Below, one piece after another: positions 1 through 8,507 of a stretch of 64,000 bases of DNA. The notes under the pieces are model-generated. The model saw nothing but the letters and a program-made list of their open reading frames with translations, did no database searches and was not told the origin of the DNA. The stretch is taken from positions 1-64,000 of the forward strand of contig NZ_JASZYB010000001.1 in the NCBI RefSeq assembly GCF_030317205.1, written 5' to 3'. The position numbers were made by a program, and so were the translations under genes. Position 1 is the stretch's first letter. The number at the start of each line of letters is the position of its first letter. The stretch comes from Variovorax sp. J2L1-78. GTDB lineage: Bacteria; Pseudomonadota; Gammaproteobacteria; Burkholderiales; Burkholderiaceae_C.

Positions 1-1
1 G

Positions 2-364
2 GGCGAGATCAGTGCGGCGAGCCACGAGCAGACGCAGGGCATCGAGCAGATCAACCAGGCGATCACGCAGATGGACCAGGTCACGCAGCAGAACGCGGCC
101 CTGGTGGAAGAGGCTGCGGCCGCTGCCGCCTCGCTGCAGGAGCAGGCCGGGAGTCTGGTCGAGGCCGTGAGCATCTTCCGCATCGCAGAAGGCGCCAGCG
201 CGGTCGAGCCGCGCTTCACGCCGGTGGTGGCGAAGCCGGCCGTCCGCAGCGTCGCTCCCACCCCGCGCGCCTCGGCCGCCGGACGGACGGTCGCGCTGCA
301 AGCCAAGAAGCCGGCACCGAAGGCCCTGCCGGCCGGCGACGACGGCGACTGGGCCGAGTTCTGA
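2..364 (+). CDS. Methyl-accepting chemotaxis protein, C-terminal part (cut by window start)
   Basis: The last 120 codons of a chemoreceptor; the sensor and membrane parts lie upstream of the window. The reading frame opens inside the cytoplasmic signalling coiled coil ([10 protein letters not shown], then [16 protein letters not shown]), which is nearly identical to the same segment of the next gene, so the two are tandem paralogues. After the coiled coil comes a roughly 50-residue Pro/Ala/Lys-rich flexible linker ending in DWAEF-stop. That terminus fits the xWxxF pentapeptide that tethers CheR/CheB in Tsr/Tar-type receptors (NWETF), so this is probably a high-abundance-type receptor. The role is established for the family; the tether is inferred from the terminus. 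Confidence 0.93.
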   Translation, partial: GEISAASHEQTQGIEQINQAITQMDQVTQQNAALVEEAAAAAASLQEQAGSLVEAVSIFRIAEGASAVEPRFTPVVAKPAVRSVAPTPRASAAGRTVALQAKKPAPKALPAGDDGDWAEF

Positions 365-389
365 AAACCATGTCCCCATAGGCACATCC

Positions 390-2336
390 ATGCACTCTTC
401 CGCCACGCCCCCTGCGTTCGTCTCGCTGGTTCGCACCCTCAGTGTCCGCGCCACGCTCGCGATCGTCGCGGTGACGGCATTGATCCTGGGTGTGTTCTAC
501 ATGCTGGCGTCGACCCAGCACCGGGAGAGCGCCGCGCAATACGCCCACGCCAAGGCGGAGGCGATCGCCAAGTCGCTCGACATCTTCGACCAGACGATGC
601 AGCTCAACGCGGAGAACGCGTTCGGCGTGTTCCGCCGCCAGTTCACCGCGGCGTTCGTGCTGGACGACGCGGCGAAGGGTGTGTTGAGCATGGGGGGCGT
701 GCCGATCGATGCGGCATCGACCCACGAGGTGGATCAGTTCGCCAGCAGCTTCGCCGGCGCCAATGCGACGGTGTTCGTGGCGGTCGGCGAGGACTTTCGC
801 CGCGTCACCACCTCGGTGAAGAAGGAGAACGGCGAGCGCGCGGTCGGCACGCTGCTCGACCGCAAGAGCGCCGCCTACCCGCTGCTGCGCAGCGGCAAGC
901 GCTTCATGGGCCGGGTCACGCTGTTCGGCCGGCCCTACATCACGGTCTACGACCCGGTGCGCGACGCGTCGGGCCAGGTGGTCGCGGTGCTGTACATCGG
1001 CCTCGATATCTCCCAGCAGCAGGCCGCCTTCGCGGAGGCCGTCAAACAGACGCGCATCTTCGACCAGGGCGGTCTCTACATTCTCGATCCGGCCGGCGAA
1101 GGCCGGCTGGTGTTTCATCCCACGGCCGCGGGCAAACCGCTCGCGGGCGTGCTCGGTGCCGGCGCGGCCGCGTGGGCGCGCCGCGTCACCGAGCCCGGTG
1201 TGCTCTGGATCGACGACGCCCCGGCCGTGCTGGCGCAGGGTGTCGACGGGCGCCGCTATGCCTCGGTGGCCCAGAGCCAGATGACCGGTTGGCGCGTCGT
1301 GGCCGAAGTGCCGGCCGCCGAGGTCCTGGACCCGCTGTACCGGCAGATGGCCGGCCTCGGCGCCTTCATCGCTGTGGCCGCGGCGCTGCTCGGCGTGGCG
1401 CTCGTGGTGTACATCCGCCGCACCGTGCGGCCGTTGACGGTTCTGAGCCAGCATGTTCAACGCATCGGCGACGGTGACCTGTCGCAGCCCCTCACCTCGC
1501 CGCGGCGCGACGAGATCGGCGCCATCACACGCGCCGTCGAAACCATGCGCGATGCGCTGGTGCGGGTGGTGAGCCAGGTGCGCCAGGGCACGGACACGAT
1601 CGCCACGGCCTCGAGCCAGATCGCCTCGGGCAACCAGGACCTGTCCTCGCGCACCGAAGAGCAGGCCAGCTCGCTGGAGCAGACGGCGGCCTCGATGGAA
1701 GAACTGACATCGACGGTCAAGCAGAACGCGGACAACGCCCGCCAGGCCAACCAGCTCGCCTCGTCGGCCTCGGAAGTCGCCGTGCGCGGTGGCAGCGTCG
1801 TCGGCCTGGTGGTCGACACGATGAGCGCGATCAATGCATCGAGCAAGAAGATCGTCGACATCATTTCCGTCATCGACGGCATCGCCTTCCAGACCAACAT
1901 CCTGGCGCTGAACGCGGCGGTGGAAGCGGCTCGCGCCGGCGAGCAGGGCCGCGGCTTTGCGGTGGTGGCCTCCGAAGTGCGCAGCCTGGCGCAACGCTCG
2001 GCCGCCGCGGCCAAGGAAATCAAGGTGCTCATCGACGATTCGGTGGGCAAGGTGGGGACCGGCAGCCAGCAGGTGGCCGAAGCCGGTCGCACCATGGACG
2101 AGATCGTCGCCAGCGTGAAGCGGGTGACCGACATCATGGGCGAGATCTCGTCGGCCAGCCAGGAGCAGACCTCGGGCATCGAGCAGGTCAACCAGGCCAT
2201 CGCGCAGATGGACCAGGTGACGCAGCAGAACGCGGCGCTGGTGGAGGAGGCCGCCGCGGCCGCCTCGTCGCTGCAGGAGCAGGCCGGCCACCTGGTGCAG
2301 GCCGTCGGGGTGTTCCGCGTGGGCGAAGAACGCTGA
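390..2336 (+). CDS. Methyl-accepting chemotaxis protein, complete
   Basis: A 648-residue chemoreceptor of the inner membrane that passes ligand signals to the CheA kinase. Visible order: short cytoplasmic N-terminus; TM1 about residues 20-41; a large periplasmic sensor (about 42-318) with the look of a single Cache fold ([12 protein letters not shown] and VLYIGLDIS segments); TM2 about 321-342; HAMP about 343-395; then the methyl-accepting coiled coil with the conserved hairpin tip around residues 494-530 ([20 protein letters not shown]). Unlike the receptor just upstream it ends ...FRVGEER and has no CheR-docking pentapeptide, so it may rely on the other receptor for efficient methylation. 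The gap to the previous gene is 25 bp, so co-transcription is likely. The ligand cannot be told from sequence. Confidence 0.96.
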   Translation: MHSSATPPAFVSLVRTLSVRATLAIVAVTALILGVFYMLASTQHRESAAQYAHAKAEAIAKSLDIFDQTMQLNAENAFGVFRRQFTAAFVLDDAAKGVLSMGGVPIDAASTHEVDQFASSFAGANATVFVAVGEDFRRVTTSVKKENGERAVGTLLDRKSAAYPLLRSGKRFMGRVTLFGRPYITVYDPVRDASGQVVAVLYIGLDISQQQAAFAEAVKQTRIFDQGGLYILDPAGEGRLVFHPTAAGKPLAGVLGAGAAAWARRVTEPGVLWIDDAPAVLAQGVDGRRYASVAQSQMTGWRVVAEVPAAEVLDPLYRQMAGLGAFIAVAAALLGVALVVYIRRTVRPLTVLSQHVQRIGDGDLSQPLTSPRRDEIGAITRAVETMRDALVRVVSQVRQGTDTIATASSQIASGNQDLSSRTEEQASSLEQTAASMEELTSTVKQNADNARQANQLASSASEVAVRGGSVVGLVVDTMSAINASSKKIVDIISVIDGIAFQTNILALNAAVEAARAGEQGRGFAVVASEVRSLAQRSAAAAKEIKVLIDDSVGKVGTGSQQVAEAGRTMDEIVASVKRVTDIMGEISSASQEQTSGIEQVNQAIAQMDQVTQQNAALVEEAAAAASSLQEQAGHLVQAVGVFRVGEER

Positions 2337-2398
2337 GAACACCGCCCAAACGGGGAGAAGAGGGGTGAAAGCCTCGCTGTTTGGCCCATCGAACCCTC

Positions 2399-2425
2399 TT
2401 CAGATTCGGGCGGCCCTGCCGATAA
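2399..2425 (+). promoter_or_regulatory. Probable sigma-28 (FliA) promoter of flgKL
   Basis: A perfect FliA -10 element GCCGATAA lies at 2418-2425, 58 bp before the flgK start. Fifteen bases upstream the -35 position reads TTCA, a poor match to TAAA. The same -10 sequence recurs before fliC in this window. flgK and flgL are late genes in FlhDC/FliA hierarchies, which supports the call. Confidence 0.6.
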
Positions 2426-2483
2426 ACAGTCAACGGCATCGCACGGTGCCCTTCACATCTCTACCAAACAGGTATCCAAGCAT

Positions 2484-4448
2484 ATGGCCGGCAACATGTT
2501 CCTGACGGGCCTCAGTGGCCTCAACGTAGCGCGCAGCTCGTTGGTCACCACCGCCCACAACACCGCCAACGTCTACACGGCAGGCTACAGCCGCCAGGTG
2601 GCGCAGATCTCGACCAACGGCGCGATCGCCACGGGCTCCGGCTTCGTCGGCATGGGCGCGCTGGTGACCACGACCAGCCGCAGCTATGACAGCTACCTGA
2701 CGGCGCAGCTCAACACCGCGCAGTCGGTGGCAGCGGGCCTGACCAGCTACGGCACCCAGATCGACCGCATCGACTCGCTGCTGGCCGACAAGACCTCCGG
2801 CATCAGCCCGCTCATGCAGAGTTTCTTCACGGCGACGCAGGGCGTGGCCAACACGCCGGCCGACCCGGCCGCACGCCAGCAGCTCATCAGTTCGGCGCAG
2901 GCGCTCGCCACCAAGTTCCGCTCGACCGACCAGTACCTCACCGACCTGAACGGCTCGGTCAACGACCAGATCAAGGGCAGCGTCGAACAGATCAACACCT
3001 ACGCCACGCAGATCGCCAGCCTGAACCAGCAGATCAGCCAGCTCACCGCGACGTCCGGCGGCCAGCCGGCGAACGACCTGCTCGACCAGCGCGACCAGCT
3101 CGTCAGCCAGCTCAGCCAGATCGCCGACATCAAGGTGCTCGAGCAGGACAGCGGCAAGTACAACGTCTTCATCGCCACCGGCCAGTCGCTGGTGGTGGGC
3201 GACCGTGCGGCGACGATGATGGCCGTGCCCTCGGCGGCCGACCCGACCCGCACGGCCGTGGCGCTGGTCGGCCTGGCCGGCAACGTGATGGAACTCAGCC
3301 CCAATGCCATCACGGGCGGCTCGCTCGGTGGCCTGATGTCCTTCCGCACCGAAACGCTGATCCCCACGCAGAACGCCATCGGCCGCCTGTCGATCGCCCT
3401 GGCCGACGCCTTCAACGACCAGCACAAGCTGGGCGTCGATCTCACGGGGGCGTTGGGTCAAGACTTCTTCGCGGTGGGGTCGCCCGGCGTGCTCAGCAAT
3501 GCCCGGAACACCGGGAACGCCGTCATCTCGGCCAGCGTGACCGACACCTCCGCGCTCACCACCAGCGACTACTCCGTCGAGTACAAGGACGTGGCCGGCA
3601 CGCCCACCTATGTGGTGACGCGTGTCTCGGACAAGGCACCGGTCGGCAGCTTCACGACCTTCCCAGCCACCTTCGACGGCGTCACCGTCGCACTGGACAG
3701 CGGCGCGCCGACGCTCGGCGACACCTTCACGGTGCAGCCCACCCGTACCGGCGCGCGCGACATGACCGTGCAGGTGCTCGATCCGGCCAAGGTGGCCGCG
3801 GCTTCTCCCGTGGTCACCGGCAACACCGCCACCAACCAGGGTTCGGGCCTGCTGGGCAAGGCCACGATCAACGCCGGCTACCTCGCCGCGCCGCTCGCGT
3901 CGAACGTCACCATGAGCTACGACGCCGCCACCGGCACGCTGTCGGGCTTCCCGGCCACGTCGGCCGTGACCGTCACCTTGGCCGACGGCACGTCGACCGT
4001 GTACGCGGCCGGTACGCCCGTGCCCTACACCGCCGGTGCGAGCATCAGCTTCGATGGCATTTCGGTGAAGCTGACCGGCGCCCCGGCCAATGGCGACACC
4101 TTCACCATCGGCAAGAACGTCGGCGGCGTGTCGGACGGCAGCAATGCGCTGCTGCTGGCGGGCCTGCAGCGCGCGACCATCATCGGTGGCCGCACCAGCA
4201 CCTTCAACGGTGCCTATGCCCAGTTGGTGAGCACGGTGGGCAACCGCGCCATGGAAGTCGGGGTCGCCGAGAAGACGCAGGTCAGCGTCGCCGCCCAGAT
4301 CAAGATGAGCCAGCAGTCGGTGTCCGGCGTCAACCAGGACGAGGAAACCGCCAACCTGCTGATGTTCCAGCAGATGTACCAGGCGAACGCCAAAGTGATC
4401 CAGACCGCCTCGACGATGTTCGACGCGATCCTGGGCATCAGCAACTGA
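2484..4448 (+). CDS. flgK: Flagellar hook-associated protein 1 (FlgK)
   Basis: A 654-residue hook-filament junction protein, exported by the flagellar type III system and placed between hook and filament. The N-terminus (LSGLNVARSSLVTTAHNTANVYTAGYSRQ, here quoted only to show the ALxxxxxxLxxxxxNxAN pattern typical of rod/hook/HAP proteins) and the C-terminus (NLLMFQQMYQANAKVIQTA) form the D0 coiled coils. The middle is a variable surface domain rich in Ala, Thr and Gly. The length is in the upper range of the family. It is followed 28 bp later by flgL, the second junction protein, so they form one unit. The other flg genes are expected upstream of the window. The start ATG has only a weak ribosome-binding site. 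Confidence 0.97.
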   Translation: MAGNMFLTGLSGLNVARSSLVTTAHNTANVYTAGYSRQVAQISTNGAIATGSGFVGMGALVTTTSRSYDSYLTAQLNTAQSVAAGLTSYGTQIDRIDSLLADKTSGISPLMQSFFTATQGVANTPADPAARQQLISSAQALATKFRSTDQYLTDLNGSVNDQIKGSVEQINTYATQIASLNQQISQLTATSGGQPANDLLDQRDQLVSQLSQIADIKVLEQDSGKYNVFIATGQSLVVGDRAATMMAVPSAADPTRTAVALVGLAGNVMELSPNAITGGSLGGLMSFRTETLIPTQNAIGRLSIALADAFNDQHKLGVDLTGALGQDFFAVGSPGVLSNARNTGNAVISASVTDTSALTTSDYSVEYKDVAGTPTYVVTRVSDKAPVGSFTTFPATFDGVTVALDSGAPTLGDTFTVQPTRTGARDMTVQVLDPAKVAAASPVVTGNTATNQGSGLLGKATINAGYLAAPLASNVTMSYDAATGTLSGFPATSAVTVTLADGTSTVYAAGTPVPYTAGASISFDGISVKLTGAPANGDTFTIGKNVGGVSDGSNALLLAGLQRATIIGGRTSTFNGAYAQLVSTVGNRAMEVGVAEKTQVSVAAQIKMSQQSVSGVNQDEETANLLMFQQMYQANAKVIQTASTMFDAILGISN

Positions 4449-4476
4449 GCCCCCGCTTCTTTCGAATCCAGGAGTC

Positions 4477-5691
4477 ATGATGCGTATCAGCACCAGCACC
4501 TTTTACGAGCGCAACCTGTCTGCCTTGAACTCGCAGCAGCAGCAACTCTTCCGGACCCAGCAGATGCTGTCGGCCGGCACCAAGTTCCTGACCGCCGGCG
4601 ACGATCCGGTGGCGGCCACCCGCGTCCTCGGCGTGACGCAGACCCTGTCGGAGTCCAAGCAGTTCGCCACCAGCCGCGAACGTGCCATGCTCACCCTGTC
4701 GCACGAGGAAACGGCGCTGGACAGCGCCACGACGATCCTGCAGGACATCAAGACGCTCACCGTGCAGGCCGGCAACGGCACGCTGTCGGACGCCGACCGT
4801 GCGACGCTGGCGACCACGCTGCAGAGCAAGCTCGACCAGCTCGTCGCGGTGGGCAACACCGACGACGGCAACGGCCAGTTCCTGTTTGCGGGCTACAAGA
4901 GCGGCAGCGCGCCGTTCGCGACCAGCGCCGGTGGCGCCATCCAGTTCGTGGGTGACCAGGGCCAGCGCATGATCCAGGTCGACGTGGCACGCCAGATGTC
5001 GAGCTCGGACGACGGCCGCTCGGTGTTCCAGTCGGTCCAGGGCGGCGCCGGCTACGTGACCTCGGGTGGGGCGGCGAACACCGGCACCGGCATCTTCGGT
5101 GCGGTGAGCGTCGTGGATGCCACCGCGGCCAACTACGGCAAGGATTTCGTCGTCAGCTTCGCGGCCGGCGCCTACACCGTCACCACCAACGACACGCCGC
5201 CGGTCGTCGCGGCCACCGGCGCCTTCGTGGCCGGCACGCCGATCGCCTTCGGCGGCGTGCAGCTGAGCATCTCCGGCACGCCCGCCGACGGCGACACCTT
5301 CGCCGTCACGACGGCCAAGAACGCCGGCACCGATGTGTTCGCCAGCATCGGCCAGTTGGTGACCGCCCTGCGTACGCCGCTGGAAGGCGGCGGCGAACCG
5401 GCGCGCGCCAAGTTGCTCAATGCGCTGAGCACCGCCAACGTCAAGGTGACGAACGCACACGACAACGTCCTGACGATCCGCTCCTCGGTCGGCTCGCGCA
5501 TGAACGAGATCGATGCGCTCGACGATGGTGGCGCCTCGCGCGACCTGATGGAGAAGAGCTACCTCTCGAGCATCGAGGATCTGGACCTGACCAGCGCCAT
5601 CTCGGACTTCTACCAGCGCGAAACCTCGCTCAAGGCCACGCAGCTGACCTTCGCCCGCCTGTCGAACATCGCGCTGTTCAACTACATCTGA
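4477..5691 (+). CDS. flgL: Flagellar hook-associated protein 3 (FlgL)
   Basis: A 404-residue junction protein sitting between FlgK and the flagellin filament. The flagellin-like N-terminus (MRISTSTFYERNLSALNSQQQQLF in family terms, with Q-rich helix and ISAG-type LSAGTKFLTAGDDPVAATR) and C-terminal helix (TSAISDFYQRETSLKAT) are clear. A central insertion of roughly residues 170-290 enlarges it relative to the 300-residue enterobacterial form. Two ATGs stand in tandem at 4477 and 4480; either could be used, and an AGGA element lies at 4470-4473. It is the last gene of the flg operon, and the next gene is convergent with only 45 bp between stops. Confidence 0.96.
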   Translation: MMRISTSTFYERNLSALNSQQQQLFRTQQMLSAGTKFLTAGDDPVAATRVLGVTQTLSESKQFATSRERAMLTLSHEETALDSATTILQDIKTLTVQAGNGTLSDADRATLATTLQSKLDQLVAVGNTDDGNGQFLFAGYKSGSAPFATSAGGAIQFVGDQGQRMIQVDVARQMSSSDDGRSVFQSVQGGAGYVTSGGAANTGTGIFGAVSVVDATAANYGKDFVVSFAAGAYTVTTNDTPPVVAATGAFVAGTPIAFGGVQLSISGTPADGDTFAVTTAKNAGTDVFASIGQLVTALRTPLEGGGEPARAKLLNALSTANVKVTNAHDNVLTIRSSVGSRMNEIDALDDGGASRDLMEKSYLSSIEDLDLTSAISDFYQRETSLKATQLTFARLSNIALFNYI

Positions 5692-5736
5692 CCGGCCGAC
5701 CCATCGACCGGGCAAGGGCGCAGGCGGCCCGCCCGA

Positions 5737-7905
5737 TCAGGGCCAGCCACCAGGCCGCATGCGCGCGTCTAGCCAGGCCGTCATGGCCTCGCGCGACAGG
5801 GGCCGCGCGAACAGGTAGCCCTGCCCCTTGTCGCAGTTCAGCCCCGTCAGGGCGGTGGCCTGCTCTTCCGTCTCGATCCCCTCGGCGACGGTCCGCATGT
5901 TCAGGCTGCGCGCCACGAGAATCACGGCCTCGATCAGGACGCGGTGGTGGTCGCTGCTTCCGACCTGCATGACGAACGACCGGTCGATCTTGAGCACGTC
6001 GATGGGCAGCAGATGCAAGGTCGCCAGCGACGAATAGCCGGTGCCGAAGTCATCGAGCGCGACGGTGACGCCCAGCGCCTTGAGGTCGTGCAGACTCCGC
6101 TGAACCCGATCGTCCTGCGCCGCCAGGCTTTCCGTCACTTCCACCTGCAGCGCCACGGCATCCAGGCCGCTCGAAGCCAGCGCCTGCCGGACATGGTCGG
6201 CGTGGTCGGACCCGAGCAGCTGCGCGCGCGAGACGTTCACCGACACGCTGCGCGGCGCATGGGCGCCGAACTGGCGCTTCCATGCGACGCAGGCCCGGCA
6301 GGCTTCGTTCAGGACGAATCGGCCGAGCTCCGTGATCAGGCCTGTCTCTTCCGCGATCCCGACGAACTCCAACGGTGGCACGCTGCCCAGCGACGGATGG
6401 TTCCAACGCACCAGGGCTTCCATCCCGATGCACTGCCGGCTCGCCAGCGACACGATCGGCTGGTAGGCCACCGCGAGATCCCCGCGGCCGACCGCGCCGC
6501 GCAGGTCGGTCTCGATGGTGGCGCGCCGGGCGGCGCGCAGCTTCATCGCGGGGTCGAACACGCTGTAGCCGGCGCCGCCGGCGCGTTTCGCTTCGTCCAT
6601 GGCGAGGCTGGCGTCCAGCATCAGAGAGTCGGCGCTGCCCGCGTCGCGCTGCCCGAGCACCACGCCCACGCTCGCGCTCACGTGCTCGGGCTGGTGGTCG
6701 ATCGCGTAGGGCTCGCCCAGCGCGTCCACCAGCTTCTTCGCCAGCTGCGCCGCCACGTCGCGGTGCGCCATCTGGCGCGCCACGACGAGGAATTCATCCG
6801 CGCCCAGGCGGGCGGCGAGCAGCCCGCGGGCCCCGAGCGCCTCGATCGCGCCGCCCGGTGCGACCAGCCGGGCCAGTCGGTCTGCCGCCAGCCGCAGCAG
6901 CAGGTCGCCCGCCGCCTGACCGCGCGTGGTGTTGATGCGGTGGAAGCGATCGAGGTCGATGAAGGCGATGGAGAAGAGGCCATCGGGCGAGGTCGCGGCG
7001 TGGGTCCGTGCCGCCTCGATGTGTTCGGCGGCGACGGCGCGGTTGGGCAGCGCGGTCAGCTCGTCGCTGCGCGACAGGTCGCGCAAGCGCTGTTGCAGGT
7101 GCTGCTCTTCGTCGTGCACCGCCTGCGTGATGTCGCTGATCGTGGCCATCCATGTCTGCGCGTCGAGCCGCACCAGCCGCAGGCCCAGGGTCGACAGCGT
7201 GCCTGGCCGGGCGCGATCGCCGATCGGGATGGGCAGCGTCCTGTCGCCCACGGTGTTGCCCGGGCTGGTGTGCGCAGTGGCCTGGGCACAGAGCCCGGGC
7301 GCGAAAGGCTCGAGCACATCGAACAGATTGGTCAGGGCGCCGGCCCGGGTCAGCGGCATGAGCAGCGACGCGGCCATCGGATTGATCATGGTGATCTCCC
7401 CGTCGAGCTCGGTCTGCAGCAACCCGATGGGCGCCTGGTACAGGAACTGGATCAGCGCGTCGTAGGCGACGCTGTCTGTGCACATCTGGCTGTGGCGCAG
7501 TTCGCGGTCGCGCTTGACCGACAGGGTCACGTCGTCCAGCACCGCCATGAATCGATCGGCGTCGAGCTTGACCAGGGTGAGCGACAGGATCTGTGCGTCT
7601 TCGCGGCCCGGCACGCCCGCACGGGTCTGGATGTGGACGGCGTCGCAGACCCTGCCGTGCAGGGGGGCGTAAGCGCGTGCCCGATAGGCCAGGTCCGGGA
7701 CCACCGACGCCAGGACGGTGAAGAGGTTCGAGAGGTCCCCCTCTTTGGCCAGCGGCATCAGCAGCTGTGCACACAGCGGGTTGATCAGCACGGTGCCACC
7801 GTCGCGCGAGAGCTGCGCCAGACCGACCGGCGCCATGTAGAGAAACTGCAGCAGCGCCTCGTAGTCCTGTTCCAGGGTCGACGGCGCGCTGTCGCCGGGA
7901 ATCAC
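5737..7905 (-). CDS. PAS-PAS-GGDEF-EAL c-di-GMP turnover protein
   Basis: A 722-residue cytoplasmic protein with no membrane segment. Two repeated PAS-like sensor units (about residues 12-125 and 145-260; both contain LLQFLYMAPVGL/LIQFLYQAPIGL) precede a GGDEF domain (about 285-445) and an EAL domain (about 460-715). The cyclase signature reads GADEF at 368-372, one residue off GGDEF, and I see no RxxD inhibitory site at the usual place. The EAL domain keeps the expected residues: E496AL, N in VSVNVSR, E in EVTESL, DDFGTGYS, K in LKIDRSF, and E in AEGIETEE. It is therefore probably an active phosphodiesterase; cyclase activity is uncertain. The start is a GTG overlapping the stop of the PYP-like gene by 4 bp (GTGA), implying translational coupling. 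Confidence 0.93.
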   Translation of the reverse strand: MIPGDSAPSTLEQDYEALLQFLYMAPVGLAQLSRDGGTVLINPLCAQLLMPLAKEGDLSNLFTVLASVVPDLAYRARAYAPLHGRVCDAVHIQTRAGVPGREDAQILSLTLVKLDADRFMAVLDDVTLSVKRDRELRHSQMCTDSVAYDALIQFLYQAPIGLLQTELDGEITMINPMAASLLMPLTRAGALTNLFDVLEPFAPGLCAQATAHTSPGNTVGDRTLPIPIGDRARPGTLSTLGLRLVRLDAQTWMATISDITQAVHDEEQHLQQRLRDLSRSDELTALPNRAVAAEHIEAARTHAATSPDGLFSIAFIDLDRFHRINTTRGQAAGDLLLRLAADRLARLVAPGGAIEALGARGLLAARLGADEFLVVARQMAHRDVAAQLAKKLVDALGEPYAIDHQPEHVSASVGVVLGQRDAGSADSLMLDASLAMDEAKRAGGAGYSVFDPAMKLRAARRATIETDLRGAVGRGDLAVAYQPIVSLASRQCIGMEALVRWNHPSLGSVPPLEFVGIAEETGLITELGRFVLNEACRACVAWKRQFGAHAPRSVSVNVSRAQLLGSDHADHVRQALASSGLDAVALQVEVTESLAAQDDRVQRSLHDLKALGVTVALDDFGTGYSSLATLHLLPIDVLKIDRSFVMQVGSSDHHRVLIEAVILVARSLNMRTVAEGIETEEQATALTGLNCDKGQGYLFARPLSREAMTAWLDARMRPGGWP

Positions 7906-8300
7906 TGCTGCCTCTGCACGAAGAGATGGCGCAGGGGGATCGCCGGGTCGGCCAGCAGGCGCAGCTTGACCTTGACCGGTCGCATGCGCAGGGTCAGGAC
8001 GTAGTCGATCGTCTCGTCGAGCGTGCCGCCGGCCTGCGCCGTGTCCTCGAAGCGCTGGGCCACCATGAAATTGTTCATGCAGGGCGCGACCACGGTGAAG
8101 AAGGCATGGCCCACCACGCGATCGAGCGAGAGCCCGGCCATCCGCGACTCATGTGCGTTGTAACGCCGAACGACACCCCCGGCATCGAACCCGATGACGC
8201 CGAATTCGAGGGCGTCGAGGTCGGCCGCAGAGGCGCGACCCAGGAAGGCTGAAACGTCGGCGGGGGCCACGTCGAAGGCGGTCAAGACGGGCTGCGTCAT
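7902..8300 (-). CDS. Photoactive yellow protein (PYP)-like PAS photoreceptor
   Basis: A 132-residue single PAS-domain protein that aligns almost end to end with Halorhodospira PYP. The chromophore-pocket residues are kept: Tyr47 (=Tyr42), Glu51 (=Glu46) in YNAHES, Cys74 (=Cys69) in VVAPC, and Met106 (=Met100) before RPVKVKL (PYP: MTPTKVKV). Thr50 and Arg52 of PYP are replaced by Ala55 and Leu57. In PYP the Cys carries a p-coumaroyl chromophore absorbing blue light; that chemistry is inferred here, not shown. No tyrosine ammonia-lyase or obvious 4-coumarate ligase is beside it. It is co-directional and 4-bp overlapped with the GGDEF-EAL gene, suggesting the pair forms a light-to-c-di-GMP module. 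If apo, it would be an ordinary small PAS partner. Confidence 0.85.
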   Translation of the reverse strand: MTQPVLTAFDVAPADVSAFLGRASAADLDALEFGVIGFDAGGVVRRYNAHESRMAGLSLDRVVGHAFFTVVAPCMNNFMVAQRFEDTAQAGGTLDETIDYVLTLRMRPVKVKLRLLADPAIPLRHLFVQRQQ

Positions 8301-8366
8301 CGGACTGGCTTTCGAAAAAAGAGTTGCTGCTCGACCGTCACGGCGGGTCTGGGGACTTGCCGACCG

Positions 8367-8393
8367 TGGTCGGAAACAAAGACCGAAGTCTTA
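8367..8393 (-). promoter_or_regulatory. Ambiguous element upstream of the PYP gene: weak sigma-28-like promoter or weak terminator
   Basis: Read on the minus strand, TAAG (8390-8393), 15 bases, then TCCGACCA (8367-8374) resembles the FliA pattern TAAA-N15-GCCGATAA with 5 of 8 matches in the -10. The same stretch contains AAGAC-TTCG-GTCTT followed by TGTTT, a small UUCG hairpin with a short T-rich tail that could instead end the fliR transcript. The two readings compete and neither is strong. Confidence 0.3.
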
Positions 8394-8486
8394 TGTCGTC
8401 CGGAGGGCCCTCGTGTAGGAAGAGGCGCCATCGCTGGCGACGCCGGGGCGATGAATGTGAACGATGGTCGGCGCCGGGGGCGGGTG

Positions 8487-8507
8487 GCGCGGGCTTATGG
8501 CCCGCGC
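8487..8507 (-). other. Perfect 8-bp hairpin enclosing the fliR stop codon
   Basis: GCGCGGGC (8487-8494) and GCCCGCGC (8500-8507) pair perfectly around a 5-base loop that holds the fliR stop codon. No T-run follows on either strand, so it may protect an mRNA 3' end rather than act as an intrinsic terminator. Confidence 0.5.

Noticed and set aside
216..2342. A 708-codon minus-strand frame over the chemoreceptor genes
   Set aside because: It is antisense to both receptors and has shadow-type composition (His, Arg, Gly, Leu) with no domain.
5692..5736. A bidirectional terminator between flgL and the GGDEF-EAL gene
   Set aside because: Only a 4-bp GGGC/GCCC stem could be formed, with no T-run on either strand.
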